From assembly GCA_964561825.1 (NCBI GenBank), contig CAZLSB010000235.1, forward strand, positions 1-6,503: a DNA stretch of 6,503 nucleotides, written 5' to 3'. Under the pieces are notes generated by a model, which saw only the letters and a list, made by a program, of their open reading frames with translations, did not search any database and was not told where the DNA came from. Of the stretch, positions 1 through 6,457 are shown one piece after another (the first letter of the stretch is position 1; every line of letters begins with the position of its first letter). The position numbers were made by a program, and so were the translations under genes. This DNA comes from JADKFD01 sp964561825. GTDB taxonomy: Bacteria > Pseudomonadota > Gammaproteobacteria > Xanthomonadales > SZUA-5.

Positions 1-457
1 CTTCGCGCAGCACATCGCGCAACTGGGGCAAACCCACTTCCACCTGATAACCCGGTATTGCTTCCAATTTGTCCAAGGTGCCGCCGGTATGACCCAAACC
101 GCGCCCAGACAACATCGGCACATAGGCACCACAGGCCGCCAACATCGGACCTAAGGCCAAACTGACCAAATCGCCGACGCCGCCGGTGGAGTGTTTATCG
201 AGAATCGGCGCGTCAAAACCTGCCGCGTGCCACTCAAGTACCTGGCCGCTATCACGCATCGCCAGCGTCAACGCGGTGGTCTCGGCGGCGCTCATGCCGC
301 GCGTACAGATCGCCATCGCCAAGGCGCCCACTTGGGCGTCTTTCAAGCTGCCGTCGGTGATGCCGGTGACCAGTTCGCTAATCTCTGCCGCGCTAAGTGC
401 GCCACCCATGCGCTTCTTGCGCAGCAGTTCTTGGGGCAATGATGCATTAATGGGCAT
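1..457 (-). CDS. deoA: Thymidine phosphorylase, N-terminal part (cut by window edge)
   Basis: This cytoplasmic enzyme of pyrimidine salvage cleaves thymidine (and deoxyuridine) with phosphate to the free base and 2-deoxyribose 1-phosphate. The 152 visible codons cover about one third of a family whose members are about 440 residues. Residues 9-20 (QELLRKKRMGGA) begin the helical domain typical of the family. Residues 88-96 (KHSTGGVGD) form the phosphate-binding loop. Residues 117-132 (SGRGLGHTGGTLDKLE) match the thymidine/pyrimidine-nucleoside phosphorylase signature. The frame is open to base 1 with no defect. The ATG at 457 is chosen because it leaves a normal short N-terminus; an in-frame GTG at 466 (adding VTE) follows a GGGA with six bases between and is an equally possible start. 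The gene lies downstream of a sulfotransferase remnant, on the same strand as holC and pepA, but the 548-nt gap after holC argues for its own transcription. Pyrimidine-nucleoside phosphorylase is the alternative name; the sequence is closer to the DeoA type as I recall it. Confidence 0.93.
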   Translation of the reverse strand, partial: MPINASLPQELLRKKRMGGALSAAEISELVTGITDGSLKDAQVGALAMAICTRGMSAAETTALTLAMRDSGQVLEWHAAGFDAPILDKHSTGGVGDLVSLALGPMLAACGAYVPMLSGRGLGHTGGTLDKLEAIPGYQVEVGLPQLRDVLRE

Positions 458-565
458 TTCCGTCACGAGAAGTCCCGTCCCTTGGCGATTTTTACGCGCC
501 TGTGGGCGCCTGGGTTGCGCTTTACGACAGTCGAACAATCGACCCTATCGCGGACACAAGTTGCC
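458..565 (-). other. Leader region upstream of deoA, no gene seen
   Basis: These 108 bases lie between the stop of the sulfotransferase remnant and the deoA start. The deoA frame stays open upstream only to a TAG at 545-547, and nothing recognisable is encoded beyond the start. A promoter for deoA would be expected here, but I see only a poor -10-like A/T stretch (around 488-494) without a matching -35 box. No operator can be assigned. Confidence 0.3.
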
Positions 566-878
566 TTATACCGCGAGTTCTAGCCAGTCGGTCACCGGCG
601 CTAACTCGGCGTGCAGTTTGCGCCAACGATCGACGCTGGTGCGATACAAAGGCTGACACACTTGCACCGAACTGGCGGTGGCCACCGGAGCCTGGTTTTC
701 TTGGGAGGCCAAACACGCCGGGTCCCAAGGCGAGCCACAATGAGCCACGACGCACCGCGCCTGCGTCTGCAAATCGTCGAACAGGTCTTGGTAATGCACT
801 TCCATGTAGGCCCTCGCCCAATACCGATCGCCAGTGTTGGGTTAGACCATCGAAAGCTTGCCAGTCTTGTGGGTTCAT
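566..878 (-). pseudogene. Sulfotransferase C-terminal remnant, frameshifted
   Basis: This is the decayed tail of a PAPS-dependent sulfotransferase of the kind often fused to N-terminal TPR repeats. Family members transfer sulfate from PAPS. Two frames must be joined. From 878 the first frame reads QDWQAFDGLTQHWRSVLGE, which matches the family's helix before the last catalytic-domain strand. Near 808-812 the homology moves by one base to a second frame that reads MEVHYQDLFDD, then HCGSPWDPACL, then QPLYRTSVDRWRK, and ends at a natural TAA (566-568). Such proteins typically carry YEDL, a C-G-x-PW-x-xACL block and a (R/Q)PxYR(S/T)S-x-x-RWR block near the C-terminus, in this order. The P-loop-like PAPS 5'-phosphosulfate site and all upstream sequence are missing: no homology is visible between about 879 and the holC stop. 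The first frame itself is closed by a TAG at about 917-919. With only about 100 residues left and a frameshift, it cannot be an active enzyme. The family call rests on remembered motifs. Confidence 0.72.
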
Positions 879-1005
879 CCGCGTGCATTTTGGGGCTGAA
901 AAAGGATGGGGCTAAAAAAGGACACTCGCGATGACGTCGCTTGGCAGACCACATCAGTTTGGCTCGCACTTGGCTTGGCCATCGCTACGGTTACTAGAGG
1001 TTCCC
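879..1005 (-). other. Non-coding stretch downstream of holC
   Basis: These 127 bases after the holC stop hold no recognisable gene. A 35-codon ORF starting with ATG at 983 and ending in TGA near 876 exists but resembles nothing I know and has no convincing ribosome-binding site. The sequence also does not continue the sulfotransferase homology upstream, so the remnant's break point lies around 865-880. A weak terminator-like element sits inside it at 914-940 (see that entry). Confidence 0.4.
914..940 (-). terminator. Weak candidate terminator after holC
   Basis: Read on the minus strand, GCGACGTCATCGC (928-940) can form a 4-bp stem with a 5-base loop, and a run of six T (914-919) follows after eight bases. 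The stem is short and not adjacent to the T-run, so this is far from a textbook intrinsic terminator. Its position about 70 bases past the holC stop is the main point in its favour. Confidence 0.2.
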
Positions 1006-1428
1006 TTACAAATCGTACTTTTTGACCTCAAAGCCGCGCCGCCGATACTCAGCCCAACGTTTGCGTGAGCCCTCACGCTCGTTTGGATCGGCGGTCACCA
1101 CTTCTTTAACGGTTTCGTATTGGCCGCTCGCGCATTCTTCGCGCAGATTAATGACTAAGGGTCGATCTGCGACTTGCGCGCCGGGCGGTGCGATCAACAC
1201 CGCGGTCACGTCGTCTTCGTCGTCGCCGGCGATTTGATGCGGAATGAAGGCATCGGCATCAAAAGACCATAATAAATCGTCGATGGCTTCAGCCTCGTCG
1301 AGCGTACGGGTCAGTATCAACGTGGGTATTTCCGCGCCGTAGGCACGTTTGGCCAATACGCACACCACCCGCAAGGGCTCCGCGCGATAACGTTCTTGTT
1401 CGATCAAATAAAAGTCAGCGCGCGGCAT
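1006..1428 (-). CDS. holC: DNA polymerase III subunit chi
   Basis: Chi is an accessory subunit of the polymerase III clamp-loader assembly. With psi it links the clamp loader to the C-terminal tip of single-stranded DNA-binding protein at the replication fork. The 140-residue product is close to the usual family length (about 145). It starts with the typical RADFYLI strand (residues 3-9) and carries the hallmark LLWSFDADAFIPHQIAG (about residues 52-68), followed by an acidic stretch GDDEDD and the VLIAPPG strand. The C-terminus ends in WAEYRRRGFEVKKYDL, normal for the family. The ATG at 1428 lies 7 nt after the pepA TAA, with a modest AAAGG (1440-1444) inside the end of pepA, so the gene is probably cotranscribed with pepA and perhaps translationally coupled to it. 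In many gammaproteobacteria valS follows; here it does not. Confidence 0.95.
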   Translation of the reverse strand: MPRADFYLIEQERYRAEPLRVVCVLAKRAYGAEIPTLILTRTLDEAEAIDDLLWSFDADAFIPHQIAGDDEDDVTAVLIAPPGAQVADRPLVINLREECASGQYETVKEVVTADPNEREGSRKRWAEYRRRGFEVKKYDL

Positions 1429-1435
1429 AGGGCGG

Positions 1436-2905
1436 TTAGCCTTTCTGGCTCAACAACCATTGCACCAACATGGCGACTGGGCGTCCGGTGGCAGTGCCTT
1501 TGCGGCCGGAATCCCAGGCGCTGCCGGCGATATCCAAATGCGCCCAGCGTTGGCCTTCGGTGAATCGGCTCAAGAAACAGGCTGCGGTAATCGCGCCGCC
1601 GTATTTGCCACCCAGATTGGCAAAATCGGCAAAACCGGTCTCCAACTGGCTCTGGTAGTCCTCCCACAGCGGCAAACGCCAGGCGCGATCGCCACTCAAT
1701 TCGCCAGCGGCCAGCAACTCGTCAGCCAAACTATCATCGTGGCTCATCAAGCCACTGGCGTGCGTGCCCAGTGCAACCACGCAAGCACCGGTGAGCGTCG
1801 CAATATCGATCAAGGTGCGCGGTTCATAACGCGTGGCATAGGTCAGCGCATCGCACAGAATCAAACGGCCTTCGGCATCGGTATTGAGAATTTCCACCTG
1901 ATGGCCGGCCATGGTTTTAACCACATCCGACGGCCGATAACTCTTGCCATCCGGCATATTCTCGGCCGCCGGGGTGATGCCAATCACGTGCAGCGGCAGG
2001 CGTAACCGAGCCACGGCTTCCATCACGCCAAATACAGCCGCGGCGCCGCACATATCAAACTTCATTTCTTCCATACCGGCGGCTGGTTTGATGTCGATAC
2101 CGCCGGTATCAAAAGTAATGCCCTTGCCGACCAATACGATCGGCTTGCCGGGCGCGCCCTGATAATCCATGACAATCAGCTTGGGCGCGTTGGCGCTGCC
2201 GGCGGCAACCGCTAACAGGGCGCCCATACCTAGCGCTTGCATGTCCGCAGTTTCTAGCACCTTGACGGCAATTTCCGGGTGGCGCTGCGCCATTTGCAGC
2301 GCTTGTTCGGCCAAATAAGCGGGGTTACAAATATTCGGCGGCAAATTGCCCAATTCACGCGTCAAACGCACGCCGGCGGCGGTAGCGGTGGCCCGTGCCA
2401 GCGCATCGCCGCTGTAAGTGCCGGCACTGAACTGTACTTCGCGCAGTTCAGTGCGTTCTGCACGCACTTTCAGCGTGGCGGTGTATTTGTAGGCCGAATA
2501 ATCGGCCAGCAGCGCAGATTGCACCAATTTCCACGCGATATCGTGTTTGGGAACCTCAACTTCAGTCAAATAGGAGGCGACGCTGTCTACCGGCAGCCCT
2601 TTGAGCGCTTTGTGCGCGTCGCGCGTGGCGCGCAGGAAACGCGCGCTGTCGAACTTGCGCTGCTCACCCAAACCCACCACCAACACGCGCGGCGCGACCA
2701 ATCCACTCAAGTGGTGCAACACCGTGGTGCTGCCGACGCGACCGCTGAGATCGCCACTTTCCATCAATCGCTTCAGTACACCACCGCTCGCCGCATCCAA
2801 TTCGGCGGCGGCGCTGGTCAACATGCGGTCCTCGTAGACACCGACAATCAGCAGTGAAGCAACAACGTCTTTCGGACGTCCGGTCAGGCGCTTGAACTCC
2901 AACAT
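1436..2905 (-). CDS. pepA: Leucyl aminopeptidase (M17 family)
   Basis: This cytoplasmic, two-metal aminopeptidase removes N-terminal residues from peptides; in E. coli the same protein also acts as a DNA-binding accessory factor in Xer recombination and carAB control. The 489 residues show an N-terminal macro-like domain (about 1-160) and a C-terminal catalytic domain (about 170-489). The metal and active-site residues sit at a constant offset of nine from E. coli PepA: K261, D266 and K273 in KGITFDTGGIDIKP, D284 in MKFDMCGAA, and D343, E345 and R347 in the M17 signature NTDAEGRL (341-348). None is missing. The start at 2905 (MLEFKRL) is preferred because it has a good GGAG seven bases upstream and fits the family. 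The frame is open to 3025, but a start there would overlap the divergent lptF and add 40 non-homologous residues. The gene is first in the pepA-holC unit. Confidence 0.97.
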   Translation of the reverse strand: MLEFKRLTGRPKDVVASLLIVGVYEDRMLTSAAAELDAASGGVLKRLMESGDLSGRVGSTTVLHHLSGLVAPRVLVVGLGEQRKFDSARFLRATRDAHKALKGLPVDSVASYLTEVEVPKHDIAWKLVQSALLADYSAYKYTATLKVRAERTELREVQFSAGTYSGDALARATATAAGVRLTRELGNLPPNICNPAYLAEQALQMAQRHPEIAVKVLETADMQALGMGALLAVAAGSANAPKLIVMDYQGAPGKPIVLVGKGITFDTGGIDIKPAAGMEEMKFDMCGAAAVFGVMEAVARLRLPLHVIGITPAAENMPDGKSYRPSDVVKTMAGHQVEILNTDAEGRLILCDALTYATRYEPRTLIDIATLTGACVVALGTHASGLMSHDDSLADELLAAGELSGDRAWRLPLWEDYQSQLETGFADFANLGGKYGGAITAACFLSRFTEGQRWAHLDIAGSAWDSGRKGTATGRPVAMLVQWLLSQKG

Positions 2906-3018
2906 GAACAGTCTCCAGATCAAAAATGGCAAACTCGGCTCTGTGGCGGGCAGAATGCACGCCCTCAAGTTAATCGGCGCGGTGCCGACACTTGGTAGAA
3001 CGGGAAGTCTAACTCGGG
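2906..3018. promoter_or_regulatory. Divergent intergenic region between pepA and lptF
   Basis: The 113 bases between the two divergent start codons should hold the promoters for both pepA-holC and lptFG, judged from gene arrangement alone. I see no convincing -35/-10 pair. On the plus strand an extended -10-like TGGTAGAAC (2993-3001) lacks a well-spaced -35 and lies too close to the lptF start. On the minus strand TTGAGG (about 2963-2968) has no good -10 at the right distance. The lptF ribosome-binding site is probably GGGAAG at 3002-3007, eleven bases from the ATG, which is loose. Confidence 0.4.
2911..2916 (-). promoter_or_regulatory. Ribosome-binding site of pepA
   Basis: On the minus strand GGAGAC precedes the ATG at 2905, with seven bases between GGAG and the start. 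This fixes the pepA start at 2905 and argues against the longer reading that overlaps lptF. Confidence 0.7.
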
Positions 3019-4125
3019 ATGACAACGCGCGCCGACCGCTACCTCGAACGCGAGGTCTGCTATGCCCTGGCCGGCGTACTGGCTATTTTGTTGCTTGTAG
3101 TGCTGGGTGGTTTGTTGACCGACGTGCTCAACAAAATCGCGCGCGGCAGGGTGCCGCCGGTGTTATTGCTCAGTCAAATCGGTTTACGCATCCCTGACGC
3201 GCTGACCATGTTGTTGCCACTGGGCAGTTTACTGGCGGTACTGCTGTCTTATGGTCGTTTGTATAGAGACAGCGAAATGGCGGTGCTGGCGGCGTCTGGT
3301 TACGGGCCGCTGCAAACACTGCGGCCGCTATTTCGTTTAGGCGGGCTGCTGGTGTTGTTGCAAGCGGCGCTGGCCTTTTATGTGGCACCGTTTGGGCGCG
3401 AGGTCGCCGCTCAGATGATTTTGGATACGCAACGCTCGGTGGCGGTGGCTGGTTTGACCTCCGGGCGTTTCGTCGAGTTGCCGGGCGGCGCCGGCGTGCT
3501 GTACGTGTCTAGTGTCAGCGCCGATCAACGTACCATCGATGAAATCATGCTGGTCCGCGAACGCGATGGCCAACGTATTGTCTTGACCGCAAGGCAAGGA
3601 TCCATCCAAGTAGACGACGCCACCGACGAAGTGATCCTGCATTTGACGACTGGCGAACGCGTCGATGGCAAACCGGGCGAGCCGGGCTATCGGCGGATTC
3701 GCTTCGAAGAGGCGGACATCGCCTTCCCGCGGCAACTCGCTAATGCCGGAGACGATCCACGGCAGGCGCGATCGACGTCTGAATTGTGGAATGCAAGCGA
3801 CTTGGAATCACAAGCCGAGCTGACCCGACGCTTGGCCCAACCGCTGGTGCTGCTGTTATTGCTGATCATTGCGCCGGTGATGGCGCAAAGCGCGCCGCGC
3901 CAGCCGCGTTTTGACAAAGTGGTGGTGGCCATCATGTTGTACCTGACCTACACCAATTTGGTGGAACTGGCCCGTGTGTGGGTGCTGGCCGGCACCTTGC
4001 CCATCTGGTTGGGCACGTGGTGGGTGCATGCGGCCTTTGCTGGCATCGTGGTGATTGCTTGGGCGCGCGAGCTGCTGGCTTGGCGCAATGGCCGCAAGAC
4101 ACTCGCGCGAATGGGAGTGCATTGA
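3019..4125 (+). CDS. lptF: LPS export ABC transporter permease LptF
   Basis: LptF is one of the two inner-membrane subunits of LptB2FGC, the ABC transporter that extracts lipopolysaccharide from the inner membrane and feeds it to the periplasmic Lpt bridge. The 368-residue product has the family layout. It opens with RYLEREV (7-13) and membrane segments at about 15-37, 58-80 and 102-123. A periplasmic beta-jellyroll domain follows at about 125-265, containing GLTSGRFVELP and a strand-rich region ending around FEEADIAFP. The conserved coupling segment AELTRRLAQPL (266-276) comes next, with the final membrane segments at about 275-290, 300-325 and 328-350. The RRLAQPL and PRQPRFDKVVVAIMLYL stretches and the RVWVLAGTLPIWLGTWWVH tail are typical of LptF. 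The length matches relatives (about 355-370) and no defect is visible. The ATG at 3019 gives the expected N-terminus. It is first in a two-gene operon with lptG, which begins at the base after its TGA. Confidence 0.96.
   Translation: MTTRADRYLEREVCYALAGVLAILLLVVLGGLLTDVLNKIARGRVPPVLLLSQIGLRIPDALTMLLPLGSLLAVLLSYGRLYRDSEMAVLAASGYGPLQTLRPLFRLGGLLVLLQAALAFYVAPFGREVAAQMILDTQRSVAVAGLTSGRFVELPGGAGVLYVSSVSADQRTIDEIMLVRERDGQRIVLTARQGSIQVDDATDEVILHLTTGERVDGKPGEPGYRRIRFEEADIAFPRQLANAGDDPRQARSTSELWNASDLESQAELTRRLAQPLVLLLLLIIAPVMAQSAPRQPRFDKVVVAIMLYLTYTNLVELARVWVLAGTLPIWLGTWWVHAAFAGIVVIAWARELLAWRNGRKTLARMGVH
4113..4117 (+). promoter_or_regulatory. Ribosome-binding site of lptG, inside lptF
   Basis: GGGAG lies in the last codons of lptF, eight bases before the GTG at 4126. 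It supports the GTG as the real lptG start and suggests that ribosomes finishing lptF restart on lptG. Confidence 0.65.
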
Positions 4126-5205
4126 GTGTTCACGCTGACCGACAAGTTGATATTTAAGGCGGTGATTCCGGCAATCATCTTGTCGCTGCTGGTTTTTGTG
4201 GGTATCGACACACTGCTGGCGTTGCTCAATGAGCTGGATGAAGTGGGTATCGGCAGTTACGACATGCTGCGGGTGCTGGAATACATCGGCTTGACCATCC
4301 CGCGCCGCATGTATCAGATGTTCTCAACCGCGGCGATCGTCGGCAGCATGTTGGGTCTCGGCGCGTTGGCGGCACGCAGCGAATTAATCGCACTACAAGC
4401 CGCGGGCGTCAGCCGCTTGCGCATCAGCCTGTCGGTGGTTTACGCGGCGGGCGCTTTATTGGTGGTCGCCTTGGTTTTGGGTGAATGGGTGGGCCCACGC
4501 GCCGATCGAATGGCCGCCGATTTGGCCGCGCAGTCAAAATCTCAAGGCATTTCTTTCAGCGGCAGCGGGCTCTGGTTGCGCGATGGCGCGGCCGTGTGGA
4601 ACGCCAAACGCATCGTCATTTCCGGCCCTGGGGAATTGGATTTATGGGATGTTTGGCGCTACCAGTTTGGCAGCGACGCGCGTTTGAGTGAAGTCGTCAA
4701 AGCCGAACGAGCGAGTTATCGCGGTGGCAGTTTCGAATTGCTCGATGTGGTCCGTGACAAACTCAGCGATGCCAGCGTGATTAGCGACAAACAAGCCAGC
4801 CTGAGCATGGACACGCTGCTCGATCCAGGCTTAATCGAATCGCACACCGTGCGCCCGCGCCAACAGAGCACCCGCGACTTGCTGGAGACCATCCGCTACG
4901 CGCGCATCAATCGCTTGGACGCGCTGGCTTTCGAGAGTGCTTTTTGGTTTCGATTGTTCTATCCGCTAGTCGCATTGACGATGGCATTTGCCGCGGTACC
5001 ATTTGCGTTTGGCAACTTACGCAGCGGCGGTTTAGGCCAGCAACTTTTGCTCGGCATGGCCCTGGGTATCAGCTTCTATTTCGGCCAGCGCACCTTAATC
5101 AATCTGGCGGAAACCAATCGCGACGGATTGATCATGGTCAATCTGCTGCCCCCGCTGATCCTGATCGCAATGACCATTTGGGCACTGCGCCGGCCCGCGC
5201 GTTAG
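4126..5205 (+). CDS. lptG: LPS export ABC transporter permease LptG
   Basis: LptG pairs with LptF to form the lateral gate and cavity through which LptB2FGC lifts LPS out of the inner membrane. The 359 residues follow the family plan. Membrane segments lie at about 10-35, 63-83 and 100-120, then a periplasmic beta-jellyroll domain at about 125-265 with the family motif GLWLRDG (148-154), then segments at about 272-295, 303-322 and 334-354. The stretches ESAFWFRLFYPL (270-281) and VPFAFGNLRSGGLG (291-304) are hallmarks of LptG and separate it from LptF. The cytoplasmic coupling helix between segments 2 and 3 reads AARSELIALQAAGVS (82-96), where LptB docks in solved complexes. Translation starts at a GTG placed directly after the lptF TGA, with no intervening base and a good GGGAG upstream, so near-equal, coupled synthesis of the two subunits is expected. 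No defect is visible. Confidence 0.96.
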   Translation: MFTLTDKLIFKAVIPAIILSLLVFVGIDTLLALLNELDEVGIGSYDMLRVLEYIGLTIPRRMYQMFSTAAIVGSMLGLGALAARSELIALQAAGVSRLRISLSVVYAAGALLVVALVLGEWVGPRADRMAADLAAQSKSQGISFSGSGLWLRDGAAVWNAKRIVISGPGELDLWDVWRYQFGSDARLSEVVKAERASYRGGSFELLDVVRDKLSDASVISDKQASLSMDTLLDPGLIESHTVRPRQQSTRDLLETIRYARINRLDALAFESAFWFRLFYPLVALTMAFAAVPFAFGNLRSGGLGQQLLLGMALGISFYFGQRTLINLAETNRDGLIMVNLLPPLILIAMTIWALRRPAR

Positions 5206-5295
5206 CTTAGTTGTGAGCGCGGCAAGGGCCAGTTGATTGTTTGGCAGATAGCCAACCCGGCGCCATGTTCGCGGCGATGTGCGACTTACCCTGGC
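5206..5295. other. Convergent intergenic region after lptG
   Basis: These 90 bases separate the end of lptG from the end of the degraded minus-strand gene. The only symmetric element is TTGGC-AGATA-GCCAA (5241-5255), a 5-bp stem with a 5-base loop; no T-run follows on either strand, so it is a poor terminator candidate. I see no gene and no convincing terminator. Confidence 0.3.
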
Positions 5296-6457
5296 TCAAC
5301 TCGGCTGCGGACAGCTGCCCACACTGGTTGCGACATCTGGGAACTGGAATTCTGCGGCATTCGTCAGGTCCATCACTGGAAAGCTTGGCAACAGCTTGCC
5401 GACATCCAGCGGCCCCGAGTCAGTGCCCGGCTGCGCATCAAAGCCTGAGATCAGATGCACGGGTATGGGTCGGAAACTGCCGATGCGGCCCCGTTTCAGG
5501 AACATGGGCTCCGGCTGGTACGGCGCGTTTACCGTGATGATTTCCTTGCTGCCCTGGCGCACCTGGCCTTTGATGTTTTTCGAATACGCTACAACTGTGG
5601 GACTCGCGCCTAAGGTCACCCGTGCCCGCGTGGTCAGCGTGCGCCCGTCGATGAGCACCGCTACGCGCACATACTTGCCGGTGCTCAGATCGCCGTGGAA
5701 GCCTCCGGTGTGCAGCAACAGCAGCTGCGAGCCGATGCAGAGACTGGTGGACGTGATCACCCGTACGGTGTTGCCGGCCACGCGCAGCCCGTGCCAAAGT
5801 TCTGCACCCAGGCCCCATTACACGCGCCCCAATCGCTGTTGTTCCACACCGTCACCTAGCTCGGCTCCTTGACATCGAAGCTACCCGGGGATCGGGTCTG
5901 AGCTGAAGTCAAAGGTCAGTGCGGATGCTGTGGCGCCATTGAGTTCAGCGGCGCTGGCGACTTTGGCTTTCGAGACCGAAATTTCCTGGTACTGGGTGCG
6001 AGACGAACAGTTGGCAGGCTCCAAACCGACCACGCCATTGGCATTCATCGTCCGCTCGCTGGTCAAATCGGGGCGATGGCAGAGGTTGCGGTGATAGCGG
6101 GCGATAGCGAGAGGCCTCATTGGTACCGGTGGTCGAATTGGCCACCGTCGCCACCAGCGCCTGTGCCACCACGGCGCCGCCACCGCCCTGGATGATCGTC
6201 GCCGTGTCATTGCGCACTTTCAGCCGCAACTTGGTAAACCCGTAAATGCGCCCCGGCGTGCACCAGGTATCTGGCCCAACGACCACCGTGGAACGACAAC
6301 GCGGATAGCCGTCGGCATCCAGCGTGTGCGCAATGCTGTGATCAATGGCGCCGAACAGGCCATCCAGCGGCGCCTCGACCACCAGCTTGCCGCGAAAGAA
6401 GAAGTTGATGAAGCCGGTGGAATAGGCCGCCGCGCGCAGCTCCGGGGCCCAATGCCA
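5296..6457 (-). pseudogene. Degraded gene for an unrecognised, probably exported protein
   Basis: I cannot name the function. About 390 residues can be followed in one direction by joining four frame segments. Segment A (6457 to about 6110) reads WHWAPELRAAAYSTGFINFF, then VVVGPDTWCTPGRIYGFTKL. Segment B (about 6112 to 5884) reads LAIARYHRNLCHRPDL, then RTQYQEISVS and LTFDFSSDPIP, and closes at TAG 5881-5883. Segment C (5888 to about 5794) reads GSFDVKEPS, an in-frame TAG (5856-5858), then VTVWNNSDWGACNGAWVQNF. Segment D (5793 to 5298) reads HGLRVAGNTVRVITS, then VNAPYQPEPMFLKRGRIGSF and PVHLISGFDAQPG, ending in TGA (5296-5298). A/B and C/D are joined by single-base-type frameshifts. B/C appears to lack about 30 residues, judged from remembered relatives that have a stretch between DPIP and the xVG(S/T)xDxxEP motif. 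Several cysteines and beta-rich composition suggest an exported protein, but no signal peptide is present because the 5' part is gone. The neighbouring genes are intact, so sequencing error is a less likely cause. Confidence 0.7.
5856..5858 (-). other. In-frame TAG inside the degraded gene
   Basis: In segment C the homology-bearing frame reads ...DVKEPS-TAG-VTVWNNSDW... The text on both sides is in the same frame and continuous, so this looks like a nonsense change, probably of a tyrosine codon (TAC/TAT to TAG), and not a natural end. It stands apart from the frameshifts nearby. Confidence 0.6.

Noticed and set aside
186..656. Plus-strand ORFs across 186-969
   Set aside because: They are antisense shadows of deoA and of the sulfotransferase remnant; their translations resemble no family.
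566..878. Programmed frameshift in the sulfotransferase
   Set aside because: No slippery heptamer is evident at the joint, and the catalytic N-terminal part is missing, so decay is the simpler reading.
2993..3001. Extended -10 promoter (TGGTAGAAC) for lptF
   Set aside because: No -35 box lies 16-18 bases upstream, and transcription would begin within about 10 bases of the start codon, leaving the ribosome-binding site incomplete.
2906..3025. N-terminal extension of pepA to a start at 3025
   Set aside because: It would overlap the start of divergent lptF and add 40 residues with no family match; the ATG at 2905 has a well-placed GGAG.
5241..5255. Hairpin TTGGC-AGATA-GCCAA as terminator of lptG
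   Set aside because: The stem is only 5 bp and no T-run follows on either strand.
5296..5781. Intact 161-residue minus-strand gene
   Set aside because: The start would be an internal GTG, and protein-like text continues upstream in frame (HGLR) and then in another frame; it is the last segment of a broken gene, not a gene of its own.
5279..5872. 197-residue plus-strand ORF opposite the degraded gene
   Set aside because: It is rich in proline, arginine and serine as expected for an antisense frame of GC-rich coding DNA; the minus strand carries the sensible motifs.
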